The position numbers and the translations under genes are program-made. A DNA stretch of 64,000 nt from Pseudomonas baltica (lineage in GTDB: Bacteria; Pseudomonadota; Gammaproteobacteria; Pseudomonadales; Pseudomonadaceae), in the NCBI RefSeq assembly GCF_014235765.1, contig NZ_JACMYH010000001.1, forward strand, positions 1,054,001-1,118,000, in the 5' to 3' direction. Of this stretch, positions 9,065-17,255 are shown piece after piece. How positions within the stretch are numbered: position 1 is the first letter of the stretch; every line of letters begins with the position of its first letter. Below the pieces are notes generated by a model. It was not told where the DNA came from. It saw only the letters and a program-made list of their open reading frames with translations, and did no database searches.

Positions 9065-10033
9065 GTGAATCAGGACAATCAATCGCACGACCTGGCTGGC
9101 CACGACGCGTTCAGCCGCACCTTCCAACACGGTCAATTGACCATTGGTTTCATTTCCCCGGCCAGTGGCTACCCCGACAGCCCCTTTCCGGATTTGTCCG
9201 ATCAGGCCGAGATCGTACAAAGCCTCGACCGCAGTGACGCTGCAGCCTTGTGGCTGCGCGATGTGCCGTTCTACGACCCGTCGTTCGGCGACACCGGCCA
9301 GGTGCTCGACCCACTGGTGTACGCCGGCTGGCTGGCCGCGCTCACTAAACGGATCGCAATCGGCACGGCCGGGTTCGTTACGCCCCTGCGCGAGCCGGTC
9401 ATCACCGCCAAGCAGATCACCACCGCCGACCAACTGTTGGGCGGCCGTTTTCTGGCCGGCATGGCTTCCGGTGACCGGCCAACCGAGTACCCGGCCTTCG
9501 GGGTCGACTTCGCCACGCGCGTGGAGCGCTATCGCGAGGCGGTCGCCTTGATCAAGACCCTGACCTCGGTGGCCTTCCCGCGCTTGAAAACCGAACACTT
9601 CGGCCATCTGCGCGGCGACATCGACCTGGTGCCCAAGCCTGCGGCTTCACGCATTCCCATCATCGCCATTGGCCGTGCCGGCCAGAGCCTGGAGTGGCTG
9701 GGCGAACACGTCGACGCCTGGATCTGGCATGGCGATGCCCAGCGTATGTCGGAGGTGGTGCCGCACTGGCGTGAAGTGACCGCGTCGCGTGGTTTCGTAC
9801 CGTTCGGCTATGGCGCGATGTTCGACCTGGATACCGATGCCAACGCACCGTTGCAGACCGGTCGAGTGCTGCGCGGCGGCCGTCATGCCCTCAAGGCCTT
9901 CTTCGCGCGCCAACGCGATGCCGGCGTCAACCATGTTGCCTTGAACCTCAAGCCAACACGTCGCCCGGCGCTGGAAGTGATCGCGGAGCTGCAGGAGTAT
10001 GTGCTTCCCGAGTTTGCGGTGGGGGCCGAGTAG
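9065..10033 (+). CDS. LLM-class flavin-dependent oxidoreductase
   Basis: A bacterial luciferase-like TIM-barrel flavoprotein of 322 residues. Recognisable parts are the N-terminal strand LTIGFISPASGYPDSPFP, the central WLRDVPFYDP region, the conserved core LGTAGFVTPLREP-like segment (IAIGTAGFVTPLREPVITAK), and FLAGMASGDRPTEYPAFGVD. It resembles the BA3436-type subgroup of luciferase-like oxidoreductases of unknown substrate. GTG 9065 is preferred because GGGGCAGG lies 5 nt upstream; an in-frame TTG at 9044 is an alternative with no good ribosome-binding site. It is transcribed alone, convergent with the diguanylate cyclase. Confidence 0.82.
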   Translation: MNQDNQSHDLAGHDAFSRTFQHGQLTIGFISPASGYPDSPFPDLSDQAEIVQSLDRSDAAALWLRDVPFYDPSFGDTGQVLDPLVYAGWLAALTKRIAIGTAGFVTPLREPVITAKQITTADQLLGGRFLAGMASGDRPTEYPAFGVDFATRVERYREAVALIKTLTSVAFPRLKTEHFGHLRGDIDLVPKPAASRIPIIAIGRAGQSLEWLGEHVDAWIWHGDAQRMSEVVPHWREVTASRGFVPFGYGAMFDLDTDANAPLQTGRVLRGGRHALKAFFARQRDAGVNHVALNLKPTRRPALEVIAELQEYVLPEFAVGAE

Positions 10034-10053
10034 GTACGACCCCGCAGCAGCCA

Positions 10054-11115
10054 TCAGCCCTCAACGCTGGCCGGCCACGGCTGCACACAAAGCCGATTCT
10101 TGCCACTGCGCTTGGCCCGGTACAGTGCTTCGTCCGTGACCTTTATCCAATCACGTTCGCTGGCATATTCATGGGAGTAAGGCACCAGGCCAATGCTCAG
10201 GGTCACTTCTACGGGCACGGTCAGGTCAGCCCAGTCGGCGAATCGTTGGCGAATGTCGTCCAACTGCCGGGTCGCTTCCGCGACGCTGACATCGAACAGC
10301 AGCAAACAGAACTCGTCGCCGCCGTAACGTCCCGGCACTGCAGAGGTCCCCAGCCCTGAACGCAGCAGGTTGGCCAGGCGGCCGATGATTGCATCGCCCA
10401 CCAGATGACCGTGCTCATCGTTGATGCGCTTGAAGTTATCAATGTCTATCAAGGCCAGCATCGCCGTCACCTCGCCCCTCCTGCAGCGAGGAAAGATTTC
10501 GTCCAGCTTTTCCCTCCACGAAGCGTGATGGAGCAGGCGGGTCATGCCGTCCAGTTTACTGATGAGCTTGAAGGCCTTCTTGTGCACTGCCAGTTGCACC
10601 GAAACGCCGTAGCTGGCGCGGGCCACGATCAGCGGGTAGATGATCAGCATCGGCAGACAGGCCAGTTGCTGCAGCGCCGTGGTCGCCATCGACAACTCGA
10701 ACCTATTCAGGCTCAGCGCCATAAGCACACCCACAACCTGCAGCGCAACGCTGGCCCGTAACAGGCGCCAACCGCCTGCGGCCATCGCGTTCATGGCGAC
10801 CATGGCAAGCAGCAGCACCGACGGCAGCAGGTTGAACGCCATCAGCCCTGCCCAGCCGCCGGCGAACAGGGCGTCCAGCATGAGGTTGCGCTGTTCGGCA
10901 GCGAAGGGATCCGAGGCATTGCGTGCGAGCAGGTACGCACCGGTTGGCCAGGCCACGAGGTTGGCCAACATCGCTGCCCATACCCACGTGGGCGTGCCGG
11001 GCTGATCCAGCAACACTGCACCGATGAAGAGCGCACTGAGCAGGCACCCTATCGAGCGCGGCCCGTAGATACGGCGCGCGAAACTTCTCCCCAACTCCTG
11101 GCGACTGAGCGGCAT
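10054..11115 (-). CDS. Membrane diguanylate cyclase (MASE2-GGDEF)
   Basis: Makes cyclic di-GMP from two GTP at the inner membrane. Residues ~1-175 are a MASE2-type sensor domain with several hydrophobic helices and the typical basic start (LGRSFARRIYGPRSIGCLL). A linker leads to a GGDEF domain with the metal-binding Asp in LIDIDNFKRIND (about residue 224) and an intact active-site loop RYGGDEF (GGDEF at about 265-269). Architecture and length (353 residues) match E. coli DgcC/AdrA. The RxxD inhibitory site expected five residues before GGDEF is absent (GTSA instead), so product feedback inhibition is probably missing. Confidence 0.9.
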   Translation of the reverse strand: MPLSRQELGRSFARRIYGPRSIGCLLSALFIGAVLLDQPGTPTWVWAAMLANLVAWPTGAYLLARNASDPFAAEQRNLMLDALFAGGWAGLMAFNLLPSVLLLAMVAMNAMAAGGWRLLRASVALQVVGVLMALSLNRFELSMATTALQQLACLPMLIIYPLIVARASYGVSVQLAVHKKAFKLISKLDGMTRLLHHASWREKLDEIFPRCRRGEVTAMLALIDIDNFKRINDEHGHLVGDAIIGRLANLLRSGLGTSAVPGRYGGDEFCLLLFDVSVAEATRQLDDIRQRFADWADLTVPVEVTLSIGLVPYSHEYASERDWIKVTDEALYRAKRSGKNRLCVQPWPASVEG

Positions 11116-11298
11116 ACCAAGGCTCCCCGCCTTTGCTATCGATGTGCCCTGTCAGAGCAAAGACGTGCCGCTGTCCGGTGGTCGACTGAGCGTCGAACGG
11201 CATGGCACTTTGGCATCGATTTTATAGCAAGTCGGGTTTGCAGTCAGCAGCCGTTGGGTGCACGGGTGATTGCTGCCAATGAACGCCGGGCATTGGCC

Positions 11299-11793
11299 TC
11301 ACTGCGCCTGGCCGTACTCCGCATCGCTGACCTGCTCCAGCCAATCCACCACTTTGCCGTCCAGTGCCTCGGCAATGGCGATATGGCTCATGCCAGTATC
11401 GGGCCGCGCGCCGTGCCAGTGTTTGACCTGGGGAGGAATCCACACGGTATCACCGGGGCGAATCAGCAGGCGGGCCTGGCCCTCCTGCTGCACGTAGCCG
11501 GCGCCTGCGGTCACGATCAGCGTCTGCCCCAGCGGATGGGTGTGCCAGGCGGTACGCGCGCCGGGCTCGAAGGTGACGGAGGCGCCGCCGATGCGAGCGC
11601 CGTCGGTGCCTTTGAACGGCGCATCGACCCGAACCTTGCCGGTAAAGTATTCGGCAGGCCCGGCCGCGGATGGCTGCGAGCCTGCGGGCGTTACGGTGAC
11701 ATTGAGGGATTGAGTGCCATTCATGGGTTGGGCTCCTTCGCTTTCAAACGTTAACAAGGACAATGAGAGCGCGGCGGCTGCAAGTGATTTCAC
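11299..11793 (-). CDS. Secreted cupin-domain protein
   Basis: A 164-residue protein with an N-terminal signal-like hydrophobic stretch ([15 protein letters not shown]) and one cupin beta-barrel. The metal-binding motifs are visible: [17 protein letters not shown] (motif 1, HxH plus Glu replaced by Gln) and [17 protein letters not shown] (motif 2, His). Relatives include carboxymuconolactone-type cupins and mandelonitrile-lyase-like enzymes; the substrate is unknown. GTG 11793 is preferred because AGGAAG lies 7 nt upstream. An upstream ATG at 11829 would add a non-signal-like N-terminus. It is divergent from a LysR regulator that probably controls it. Confidence 0.75.
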   Translation of the reverse strand: MKSLAAAALSLSLLTFESEGAQPMNGTQSLNVTVTPAGSQPSAAGPAEYFTGKVRVDAPFKGTDGARIGGASVTFEPGARTAWHTHPLGQTLIVTAGAGYVQQEGQARLLIRPGDTVWIPPQVKHWHGARPDTGMSHIAIAEALDGKVVDWLEQVSDAEYGQAQ

Positions 11794-11849
11794 CAAGAAT
11801 CTTCCTGTGCTTTGCGCGAAGAACTCCAATCTACCCGTTAGATGTCCGC

Positions 11850-11870
11850 CTGATTAGCCACTATAATCAG
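11850..11870. promoter_or_regulatory. Probable LysR operator between cupin and lysR genes
   Basis: Perfect inverted repeat CTGATTA (11850-11856) and TAATCAG (11864-11870) with a 7-bp spacer, in the 103-bp gap between the divergent cupin and LysR genes. Size and position fit a LysR-type recognition site shared by the two promoters. Confidence 0.6.
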
Positions 11871-11896
11871 CATGGATAAATGAACTGGACTCATGA

Positions 11897-12793
11897 ATGC
11901 TTCGCGACAATGCCAACGATCTTCTTGCCTTCCTCGCGGTTGCCAAGGAGCGCAGCTTTACCAAGGCCGCCGGCAAGCTGGGCGTTTCGCAGTCTGCGCT
12001 CAGCCACACGGTGCGAGCCCTGGAAGCGCGCCTGGGCTTGCGACTGCTGACGCGCACGACCCGCAGCGTATCCCCCACCGAGGCCGGCCAGCGATTGATC
12101 AGCACGGTTGGCCCCAGTTTCGCCGACATCGAAGTTGCGCTGGCGGCACTCAGCGAACTGCGCGACCGTCCCGCCGGCAACATCCGCATCAATGCCGTGG
12201 ACCATGCCTTGGAGCTGGTTCTGCGCCCAGTGCTGAAAACCTTTTTGCCCAAGTACCCCGACATCTCCATCGAAGTCTGTTGCGACTACAACTTCGTCGA
12301 CATCGCGGCCCAGGGCTTCGACGCCGGCGTGAGACTGGGCGAGGCCGTCGCCGATGGCATGATCGCCACGCGCATCGGTCCCGACATGCGCATGCTCGTG
12401 GTGGGTTCACCGGCCTACTTCGCCGGACGCGAGCGCCCGGTCACACCGCGCTGCCTGCCCAACCATCTGTGCAACAACCTGCGCCTGCCCACTCACGGCG
12501 GACTGTATGCGTGGGAGTTCGAAAAGGACGATGAAACCCTCAACGTGCGGGTGTCTGGACAGGTCATCTACAACGGCGCGTACCAACTGCTCGACGCCGC
12601 CCTGGACGGGTTCGGCTTGAGCTTCATTCCAGACGACATGGCTGCGCCCTACATTGCCAGCGGGCAGCTGCAGGTCGTACTCGAGGACTGGTGCCCCTGG
12701 CACCCGGGGTACCACTTGTATTACCCAAACCGCCGGCAAGCGTCGCCGGCGTTTGCGTTGCTGGTCGAGGCGTTGCGGTATCGGGTGGATTGA
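11897..12793 (+). CDS. LysR-family transcriptional regulator
   Basis: A 298-residue LysR regulator. Residues ~5-65 form the winged HTH (FLAVAKERSFTKAAGKLGVS, QSALSHTVRALEARLGLRLL, TRTTRSVSPTEAG). The remainder is the periplasmic-binding-protein-like effector domain. The CrgA/AaeR-like C-terminus has the IVGSPAYF-type motif (VVGSPAYFAGRERP). It is divergent from the secreted cupin gene, with a shared inverted repeat at 11850-11870, so it likely regulates the cupin and itself. The effector is unknown. ATG 11897 places the HTH at the usual distance. Confidence 0.92.
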   Translation: MLRDNANDLLAFLAVAKERSFTKAAGKLGVSQSALSHTVRALEARLGLRLLTRTTRSVSPTEAGQRLISTVGPSFADIEVALAALSELRDRPAGNIRINAVDHALELVLRPVLKTFLPKYPDISIEVCCDYNFVDIAAQGFDAGVRLGEAVADGMIATRIGPDMRMLVVGSPAYFAGRERPVTPRCLPNHLCNNLRLPTHGGLYAWEFEKDDETLNVRVSGQVIYNGAYQLLDAALDGFGLSFIPDDMAAPYIASGQLQVVLEDWCPWHPGYHLYYPNRRQASPAFALLVEALRYRVD

Positions 12794-12957
12794 TGCTGCA
12801 GGGTGCGGGCATTCGTGGATTTTTTGCTCGCTCAGCATCGGATGTGAGGCGAGGCTGCACCGGCGCACTACCGGCATAGCTCATACAAACTTGTACGATG
12901 TCTTATCACGCGGTATTACTGCATCTCCAAAAAAAACAAGATCACGGAGATCGCTAC

Positions 12958-14073
12958 ATGGACTCAACCCTGTCCGCCTTGCCTGAACGCACTGCTCAAG
13001 GCAACACCCGCCGCAGCTTCCTGCATAAGTCCCTCGCCGTCTCTGCCTCGCTGGCGACAATGGGCGCCGCCGCCCTGCCCCAACTGTCGAATGCCGCAGA
13101 ACCACTGAGCTCGCGCTACCCCGACCCGTTGGTTCACGCCCTCGACGATAGCTTCATGGCGTTGCGTGTGTTCAACGCCAGCGTGGAAAAGCTCGCCACC
13201 GGCATGCGGTGGGCAGAAGGCCCGGTCTGGGTGGGCGATGGCCGCTACTTGCTGGTCAGTGACATTCCCAATAATCGCATCATGCGCTGGGACGAAGTCA
13301 CCGAGGGCTTCTCCGTGTACCGCGAGCACGCCAACTTTTCCAATGGCATGTGCCGCGATCGCCAAGGGCGTTTGCTGGTCTGCGAAGGGTCGACCACCAC
13401 TGCCGAGGGTCGCCGGGTCACGCGCACCGAATACAACGGAACGCTCACCGTGCTGGCCGACAGCTACGATGGCAAGCCCTTCAACTCGCCCAACGATATC
13501 GTCTGTAGAAGCGACGGCTCGATCTGGTTCACCGACCCGCCTTTTCAGACCCACAACAACTACGAAGGCCACAAGGTCACGCCGGTTCAACCCCATGGCG
13601 TTTACCGCATCGACGGCGACAGTGGCAAGGTCACTCGGGTCATCGACAACCTCGATGGCCCCAATGGCCTGTGCTTCTCCCCCGATGAAAAAACCCTGTA
13701 TGTCGTCGAGGGCCGTGCCAAACCCAACCGCCTGGTCTGGGCCATTGCGGTCAAGGACGACGGCACCCTTGGCGAGCGCCGCAAGCATATCGAGGGGCTC
13801 GACTACGCCGCCATCGACGGAATCGAATGTGATGAAGAAGGCAACCTGTGGTGCGGCTGGGGCGGCAATGGCGATCCCAAGGCCGACCTGGAAAAACTGG
13901 ACGGCGTGCGCGTGTTCAACCCCCAAGGCAAGGCGATCGGACACATTTCGCTGCCAGAACGCTGCGCAAACCTGTGCTTTGGCGGACGGGAAGGCAACCG
14001 ACTGTTCATGGCCAGCAGTCATTCGATCTACTCGCTGTTCGTGAACACGCGTGGAACGACTTTCACCTCGTAG
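12958..14073 (+). CDS. Tat-exported SMP-30/gluconolactonase-family lactonase
   Basis: A six-bladed beta-propeller hydrolase of the SMP-30/gluconolactonase family, 371 residues, usually opening sugar lactones with a divalent metal. A twin-arginine signal (NTRRSFLHKSL, then a hydrophobic stretch to NAAEP) predicts folded export to the periplasm. Family motifs include WAEGPVWVGDGRYLLVSDIP (metal-binding Glu), FNSPNDIVCRSDGSIWFTDPPF (Asn/Asp ligands), LDGPNGLCFSPDEKTLYV and YAAIDGIECDEEGNLWCGWG. ATG 12958 is preferred over an in-frame ATG at 12898 because it has GGAG upstream and puts the Tat motif at the proper distance. A hairpin follows the gene at 14123-14146. Confidence 0.9.
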   Translation: MDSTLSALPERTAQGNTRRSFLHKSLAVSASLATMGAAALPQLSNAAEPLSSRYPDPLVHALDDSFMALRVFNASVEKLATGMRWAEGPVWVGDGRYLLVSDIPNNRIMRWDEVTEGFSVYREHANFSNGMCRDRQGRLLVCEGSTTTAEGRRVTRTEYNGTLTVLADSYDGKPFNSPNDIVCRSDGSIWFTDPPFQTHNNYEGHKVTPVQPHGVYRIDGDSGKVTRVIDNLDGPNGLCFSPDEKTLYVVEGRAKPNRLVWAIAVKDDGTLGERRKHIEGLDYAAIDGIECDEEGNLWCGWGGNGDPKADLEKLDGVRVFNPQGKAIGHISLPERCANLCFGGREGNRLFMASSHSIYSLFVNTRGTTFTS

Positions 14074-14122
14074 CAACCGGGCTGGTCTCGCTACAGGCTC
14101 CCCAGTAGCCAAACTCTAACCA

Positions 14123-14146
14123 GCCGCACAGACAGGCATGTGCGGC
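14123..14146. terminator. Hairpin after the gluconolactonase gene
   Basis: Perfect 8-bp inverted repeat GCCGCACA (14123-14130) and TGTGCGGC (14139-14146) with an 8-nt loop, 50 bp after the gluconolactonase stop and 35 bp before the EamA start. It is followed by a pyrimidine-rich stretch rather than a pure T-run. A likely transcription end. Confidence 0.5.
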
Positions 14147-14180
14147 GACGCCCTTCCTTCTACCCTTTGACGAGCCACCC

Positions 14181-15143
14181 ATGAACGCATCCGCCACGCG
14201 TCCCGTGTCGCAGTTTCTTTCCGACCCCAGAACCGTATTGCTTTTGGCTACCCTGTGTTGTGCCCTTTGGGGCAGCTCCTACCCGGCGATCAAGAACGGC
14301 TACGAGTTGCTGCAGATTGCCCCGAACGACGTGCCATCCAAGCTGATTTTCGCAGGTTATCGTTTCCTCCTGGCCGGCCTGTGCCTGTTGCTGCTGGCGG
14401 TCATGATGGGCAAACCTGTCTTGCGCCTGAGCCCACGCACATTTGGCCAGGTGGCCCTGCTGGGCCTGGTGCAAACGGGGCTGCAATACGTGTTCTTCTA
14501 CATTGGCCTGGCCTACACGACGGGCGTCCGCGCGTCGATTCTGAATGCCACCACCACCTTCTTCAGCGTGCTGCTGGCGCACTTCGTCTACCACAACGAC
14601 AAACTGTCCACGCGCAAGAGCGTGGGCTGCCTGCTCGGATTTGCCGGCGTATTGACGGTGAACGCCGGCGCGGGTCCGCTCGATGCCTTGCCGTCCGTGC
14701 ACGGGGAGGGCTTCATCGTGATCGCCGCTTTCGTGCTGTCGGCGGCGTCCATCTATGGCAAATATGTCTCCCACCGTATGGATGCGATGGTGATGACGGG
14801 TTGGCAGCTGGCCGTTGGTGGCCTGGCATTGCTTGTGGGCGGGTACACGACCGGCGGAACCCTGGGTCACATGACAGCCACATCGACCCTGCTACTCATC
14901 TACCTGGCCCTGCTGTCAGCGGTGGCGTTCACGCTGTGGAGCCTGCTCCTCAAATACAACCCCGTCGGCAGGGTCAGTGTGTTCGCGTTCCTGGTGCCGG
15001 TGTTCGGGGCCGCGCTGTCGGCGGTGTTCCTCGGCGAGAGCATTTTCGAATGGAAGAATTTGGCAGCCCTGGTGCTGGTGTGTGTCGGTATCGCGCTGGT
15101 CACGCGCGCGCAGGTGCCTGGGGTTGCATCCAAGGCGAGCTAG
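14181..15143 (+). CDS. EamA/DMT-family metabolite transporter
   Basis: A 320-residue inner-membrane protein with about ten hydrophobic helices and two EamA repeats. The first begins LCCALWGSSYPAIKNGYELL; the second runs from GEGFIVIAAFVLSAASIYGKYVS to a C-terminus with PVFGAALSAVFLGESIFEWK, the characteristic end of the second repeat. Drug/metabolite transporters of this type export amino acids or other small molecules; the substrate is not predictable. ATG 14181 follows a weak GACGAG site. It lies 37 bp upstream of the OYE operator and is likely a separate transcript. Confidence 0.88.
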   Translation: MNASATRPVSQFLSDPRTVLLLATLCCALWGSSYPAIKNGYELLQIAPNDVPSKLIFAGYRFLLAGLCLLLLAVMMGKPVLRLSPRTFGQVALLGLVQTGLQYVFFYIGLAYTTGVRASILNATTTFFSVLLAHFVYHNDKLSTRKSVGCLLGFAGVLTVNAGAGPLDALPSVHGEGFIVIAAFVLSAASIYGKYVSHRMDAMVMTGWQLAVGGLALLVGGYTTGGTLGHMTATSTLLLIYLALLSAVAFTLWSLLLKYNPVGRVSVFAFLVPVFGAALSAVFLGESIFEWKNLAALVLVCVGIALVTRAQVPGVASKAS

Positions 15144-15172
15144 CGCGTGCTTCTCATGGATATCGATACGCA

Positions 15173-15204
15173 TCACATAAACACATTCGAATGTGTTAAT
15201 GTGA
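15173..15204. promoter_or_regulatory. 32-bp near-perfect palindrome, operator of the ene-reductase/arsR operon
   Basis: The arms TCACATAAACACATTC (15173-15188) and GAATGTGTTAATGTGA (15189-15204) are complementary at 15 of 16 positions with no loop. The inner 18 bp (15180-15197) are perfect. The palindrome ends 29 bp before the ene-reductase ATG. ArsR-SmtB repressors bind such imperfect dyads, and an ArsR-family gene closes the operon, so autorepression is the natural reading. Confidence 0.65.
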
Positions 15205-15233
15205 AGCCACTCTCGTTGTCCTACGGAACTGAA

Positions 15234-16358
15234 ATGATCGACTCCAGCCTGTTCACCTCCCTCACACTCGGTGGCCTGACCCTCAAGAACCGGATTGCCC
15301 TGCCCCCGCTCACGCGGTCCAGAAGTACCCAGCCCGGGGACGTGCCCAATGCCTTGATGAGCGACTATTACCGGCAGCGCGCCAGTGCCGGGTTCATGAT
15401 CACCGAGGGCACGCAGATAGAGCCGCGTGGTCAGGGCTATGCCTGGACGCCAGGCATCTACAGCCAGGAACAGATCGCTGGCTGGCAGCAGGTCACCCAG
15501 GCCGTCCATGAACAAGGCGGAGTGATTTTCTGTCAGCTGTGGCATGTCGGGCGCGTGTCTCATGACAGCCTGCAACCTGACAACCAGCCCCCCGTCGCCC
15601 CCTCCGCCATTCGCGCAACGGCCGTGAAGGTCTTCATCGAAACCGGTCCTGACGCCGGTGCGCTGGCCGACCCGAGCATGCCCAGGGCCCTGGAAACTGC
15701 GGAGGTCCAGGCGCTGGTCGAGTTGTATCGCGTCGCGGCAGTCAACGCCAGGGAAGCGGGGTTCGACGGCGTCGAACTGCATTCGGCCAATGGCTACCTG
15801 CTCAATCAGTTCATCTCGGAACATACCAACCTTCGCACCGATGAATACGGAGGTACGCTGGACAATCGCCTGCGCTTCTTGCGCGAGGTCACCGAAGCGG
15901 TGATCTCGGTGTTCGGCAGCGAGCGTGTCGGCGTACGTTTTGCGCCGCTGTTCGAGACAACCGCTGAGGAACGCGTCTACCTGGGCCTGGTAGAAAGCGA
16001 CCCGCAGGCTACCTACATCCAGGCAGCGGCCATGTTGAATGAGCTGGGTATCGGTTACCTGTCCATTGCCGAGGCCGACTGGGACAACGCCCCGGAACTG
16101 CCCGAGTCGTTTCGCAAGGCGCTGCGCGAGACGTTCACCCGGCCGATCATGTACTCGGGCTGCTACACCCAGGAAAAGGCCGAGCGCGTACTTGCCGACG
16201 GCCATGGCGACCTGTTCGGTTTCGGTCGCACGTTCATCGCCAACCCCGATCTGCCGAAGCGATTCGAACAGGGCCTGCCGCTCAATCCCGTCGACTACGC
16301 CACGCTTTACGGCGGCGGTGAGACGGGTTACGTCGACTATCCCTTCGCGACGCCCTAA
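15234..16358 (+). CDS. Old Yellow Enzyme-family alkene reductase
   Basis: An FMN-containing NAD(P)H-dependent ene-reductase of 374 residues that reduces activated C=C bonds (enones, quinones, nitro compounds). Family motifs include LKNRIALPPLTRSRS near the N-terminus, ITEGTQIEPRGQGYAWTPGI, FCQLWHVGRVSH, FDGVELHSANGYLLNQF, and the FMN phosphate-binding end DLFGFGRTFIANPDLP. Its sequence is closest to the NemA/XenB-like branch. ATG 15234 lies after the palindromic operator and gives the normal start SLFTSLTLGGLTLKNR. It is probably co-transcribed with an ArsR repressor 55 bp downstream, suggesting induction by electrophiles. Confidence 0.93.
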   Translation: MIDSSLFTSLTLGGLTLKNRIALPPLTRSRSTQPGDVPNALMSDYYRQRASAGFMITEGTQIEPRGQGYAWTPGIYSQEQIAGWQQVTQAVHEQGGVIFCQLWHVGRVSHDSLQPDNQPPVAPSAIRATAVKVFIETGPDAGALADPSMPRALETAEVQALVELYRVAAVNAREAGFDGVELHSANGYLLNQFISEHTNLRTDEYGGTLDNRLRFLREVTEAVISVFGSERVGVRFAPLFETTAEERVYLGLVESDPQATYIQAAAMLNELGIGYLSIAEADWDNAPELPESFRKALRETFTRPIMYSGCYTQEKAERVLADGHGDLFGFGRTFIANPDLPKRFEQGLPLNPVDYATLYGGGETGYVDYPFATP

Positions 16359-16413
16359 AATATGCATTCCCCGACGGCATCACTCCCGTCGGTCAAAAGG
16401 GGCAGGCACAGCA

Positions 16414-16743
16414 ATGACGGCGTTGAACGAGGCACTCAAGGTTCTATCCAGCCCTACGCGACGGGCCGTTCTGACCTGGCTCAAGGACCCGCATCGCTCG
16501 TTCGAAGGCTACAGCCAGCTGTACGATTTCAGTGTGCATGGCGTCTGTGCCAGCCTGATTCAGGACAAGGCCGGCCTCTCGCAGCCGGCCACCTCGATCT
16601 GCCTCAAGGCCTTGCTCGACCAAGGGTTCGTCGAGGCCAGCAAGGTTGGCAAGTGGACCTACTACCGGCGCAATGAAGAACGACTCAGGGAGGCGATGTC
16701 AGGCTTGCTGACCGAGCTTGAGGTCGACACCCAGGGCTCATAG
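16414..16743 (+). CDS. ArsR-family transcriptional regulator
   Basis: A 109-residue winged-helix repressor. It starts with the typical ALKVLSSPTRRAVLTWLKDP helix pair and has a recognition helix around GLSQPATSICLKALLDQGFV followed by the wing KVGKWTYYRRNEE. No metal-binding CxC motif is visible, but it has two cysteines (in GVCAS and SICLK) that could sense electrophiles. ATG 16414 has GGGGCAGG upstream. It follows the ene-reductase in the same direction and probably represses the operon through the 32-bp palindrome at 15173-15204. Confidence 0.85.
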   Translation: MTALNEALKVLSSPTRRAVLTWLKDPHRSFEGYSQLYDFSVHGVCASLIQDKAGLSQPATSICLKALLDQGFVEASKVGKWTYYRRNEERLREAMSGLLTELEVDTQGS

Positions 16744-16756
16744 GGCCTGCCCGGAG

Positions 16757-17170
16757 TCATGCCTGGCCTTCATCACCCGGTTCGTGCGCTCGCCTGAACG
16801 CCAGGATCGCAGACAGATTGTCCTCGATCCAATCGACGACGATCTCCAGCTTCGCAGCGGCCGCCGTCCCCAGTGGTGTCAGGCTGTACTCGACGTACGG
16901 TGGCACCACCGGCCGGGCCACGCGGCGCACCAGTCCATCCCCTTCCAGCCGTTGCAGCGTATGGGCGAGCATCTTTTCGCTGACGCCGCCGATCTTGCGC
17001 CGCAGTTCGCTGAATCGATGCGTACCTTCCAACAAGACCACCATCACCAGAACGCCCCATCGACTGGTCATGTGCTGGAGGATTTCCCGAGACGGGCAGT
17101 CGGCTTGCAGCACTTCGCCGCGGCGGACTTTCTCGGAGAAGCGGTGAGAAGCGGATTCGAGATCAACCAT
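16757..17170 (-). CDS. qorR: HxlR-family regulator (QorR-like)
   Basis: A 137-residue MarR/HxlR-type winged-helix regulator. The HxlR signature is complete: a cysteine near the N-terminus (QADCPSREILQHMTSRWGVL), then LLEGTHRFSELRRKIGGVSEKMLAHTLQRLEGDGLV and VEYSLTPLG. In E. coli the redox-sensing QorR (YtfH) has a single such Cys and controls qorB (ytfG). The same divergent arrangement occurs here, which supports the assignment. It is convergent with the arsR gene, 13 bp away. Confidence 0.85.
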   Translation of the reverse strand: MVDLESASHRFSEKVRRGEVLQADCPSREILQHMTSRWGVLVMVVLLEGTHRFSELRRKIGGVSEKMLAHTLQRLEGDGLVRRVARPVVPPYVEYSLTPLGTAAAAKLEIVVDWIEDNLSAILAFRRAHEPGDEGQA

Positions 17171-17173
17171 TGC

Positions 17174-17207
17174 ACTTACCTTTATGTACGTACTTACTTT
17201 TCGTAAG
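17174..17207. promoter_or_regulatory. Probable QorR operator region
   Basis: In the 85-bp divergent gap, ACTTAC occurs twice as a direct repeat (17174-17179 and 17192-17197). The octamer GTACGTAC (17186-17193) is palindromic, and CTTAC/GTAAG (17193-17197 and 17203-17207) forms an inverted repeat. The cluster overlaps where both promoters must lie, as expected for a shared QorR site. Confidence 0.45.
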
Positions 17208-17255
17208 CTTCTATTCTAGCATCGGTCGCTCTCTAACCCGAACGAAGGTGCTTCC

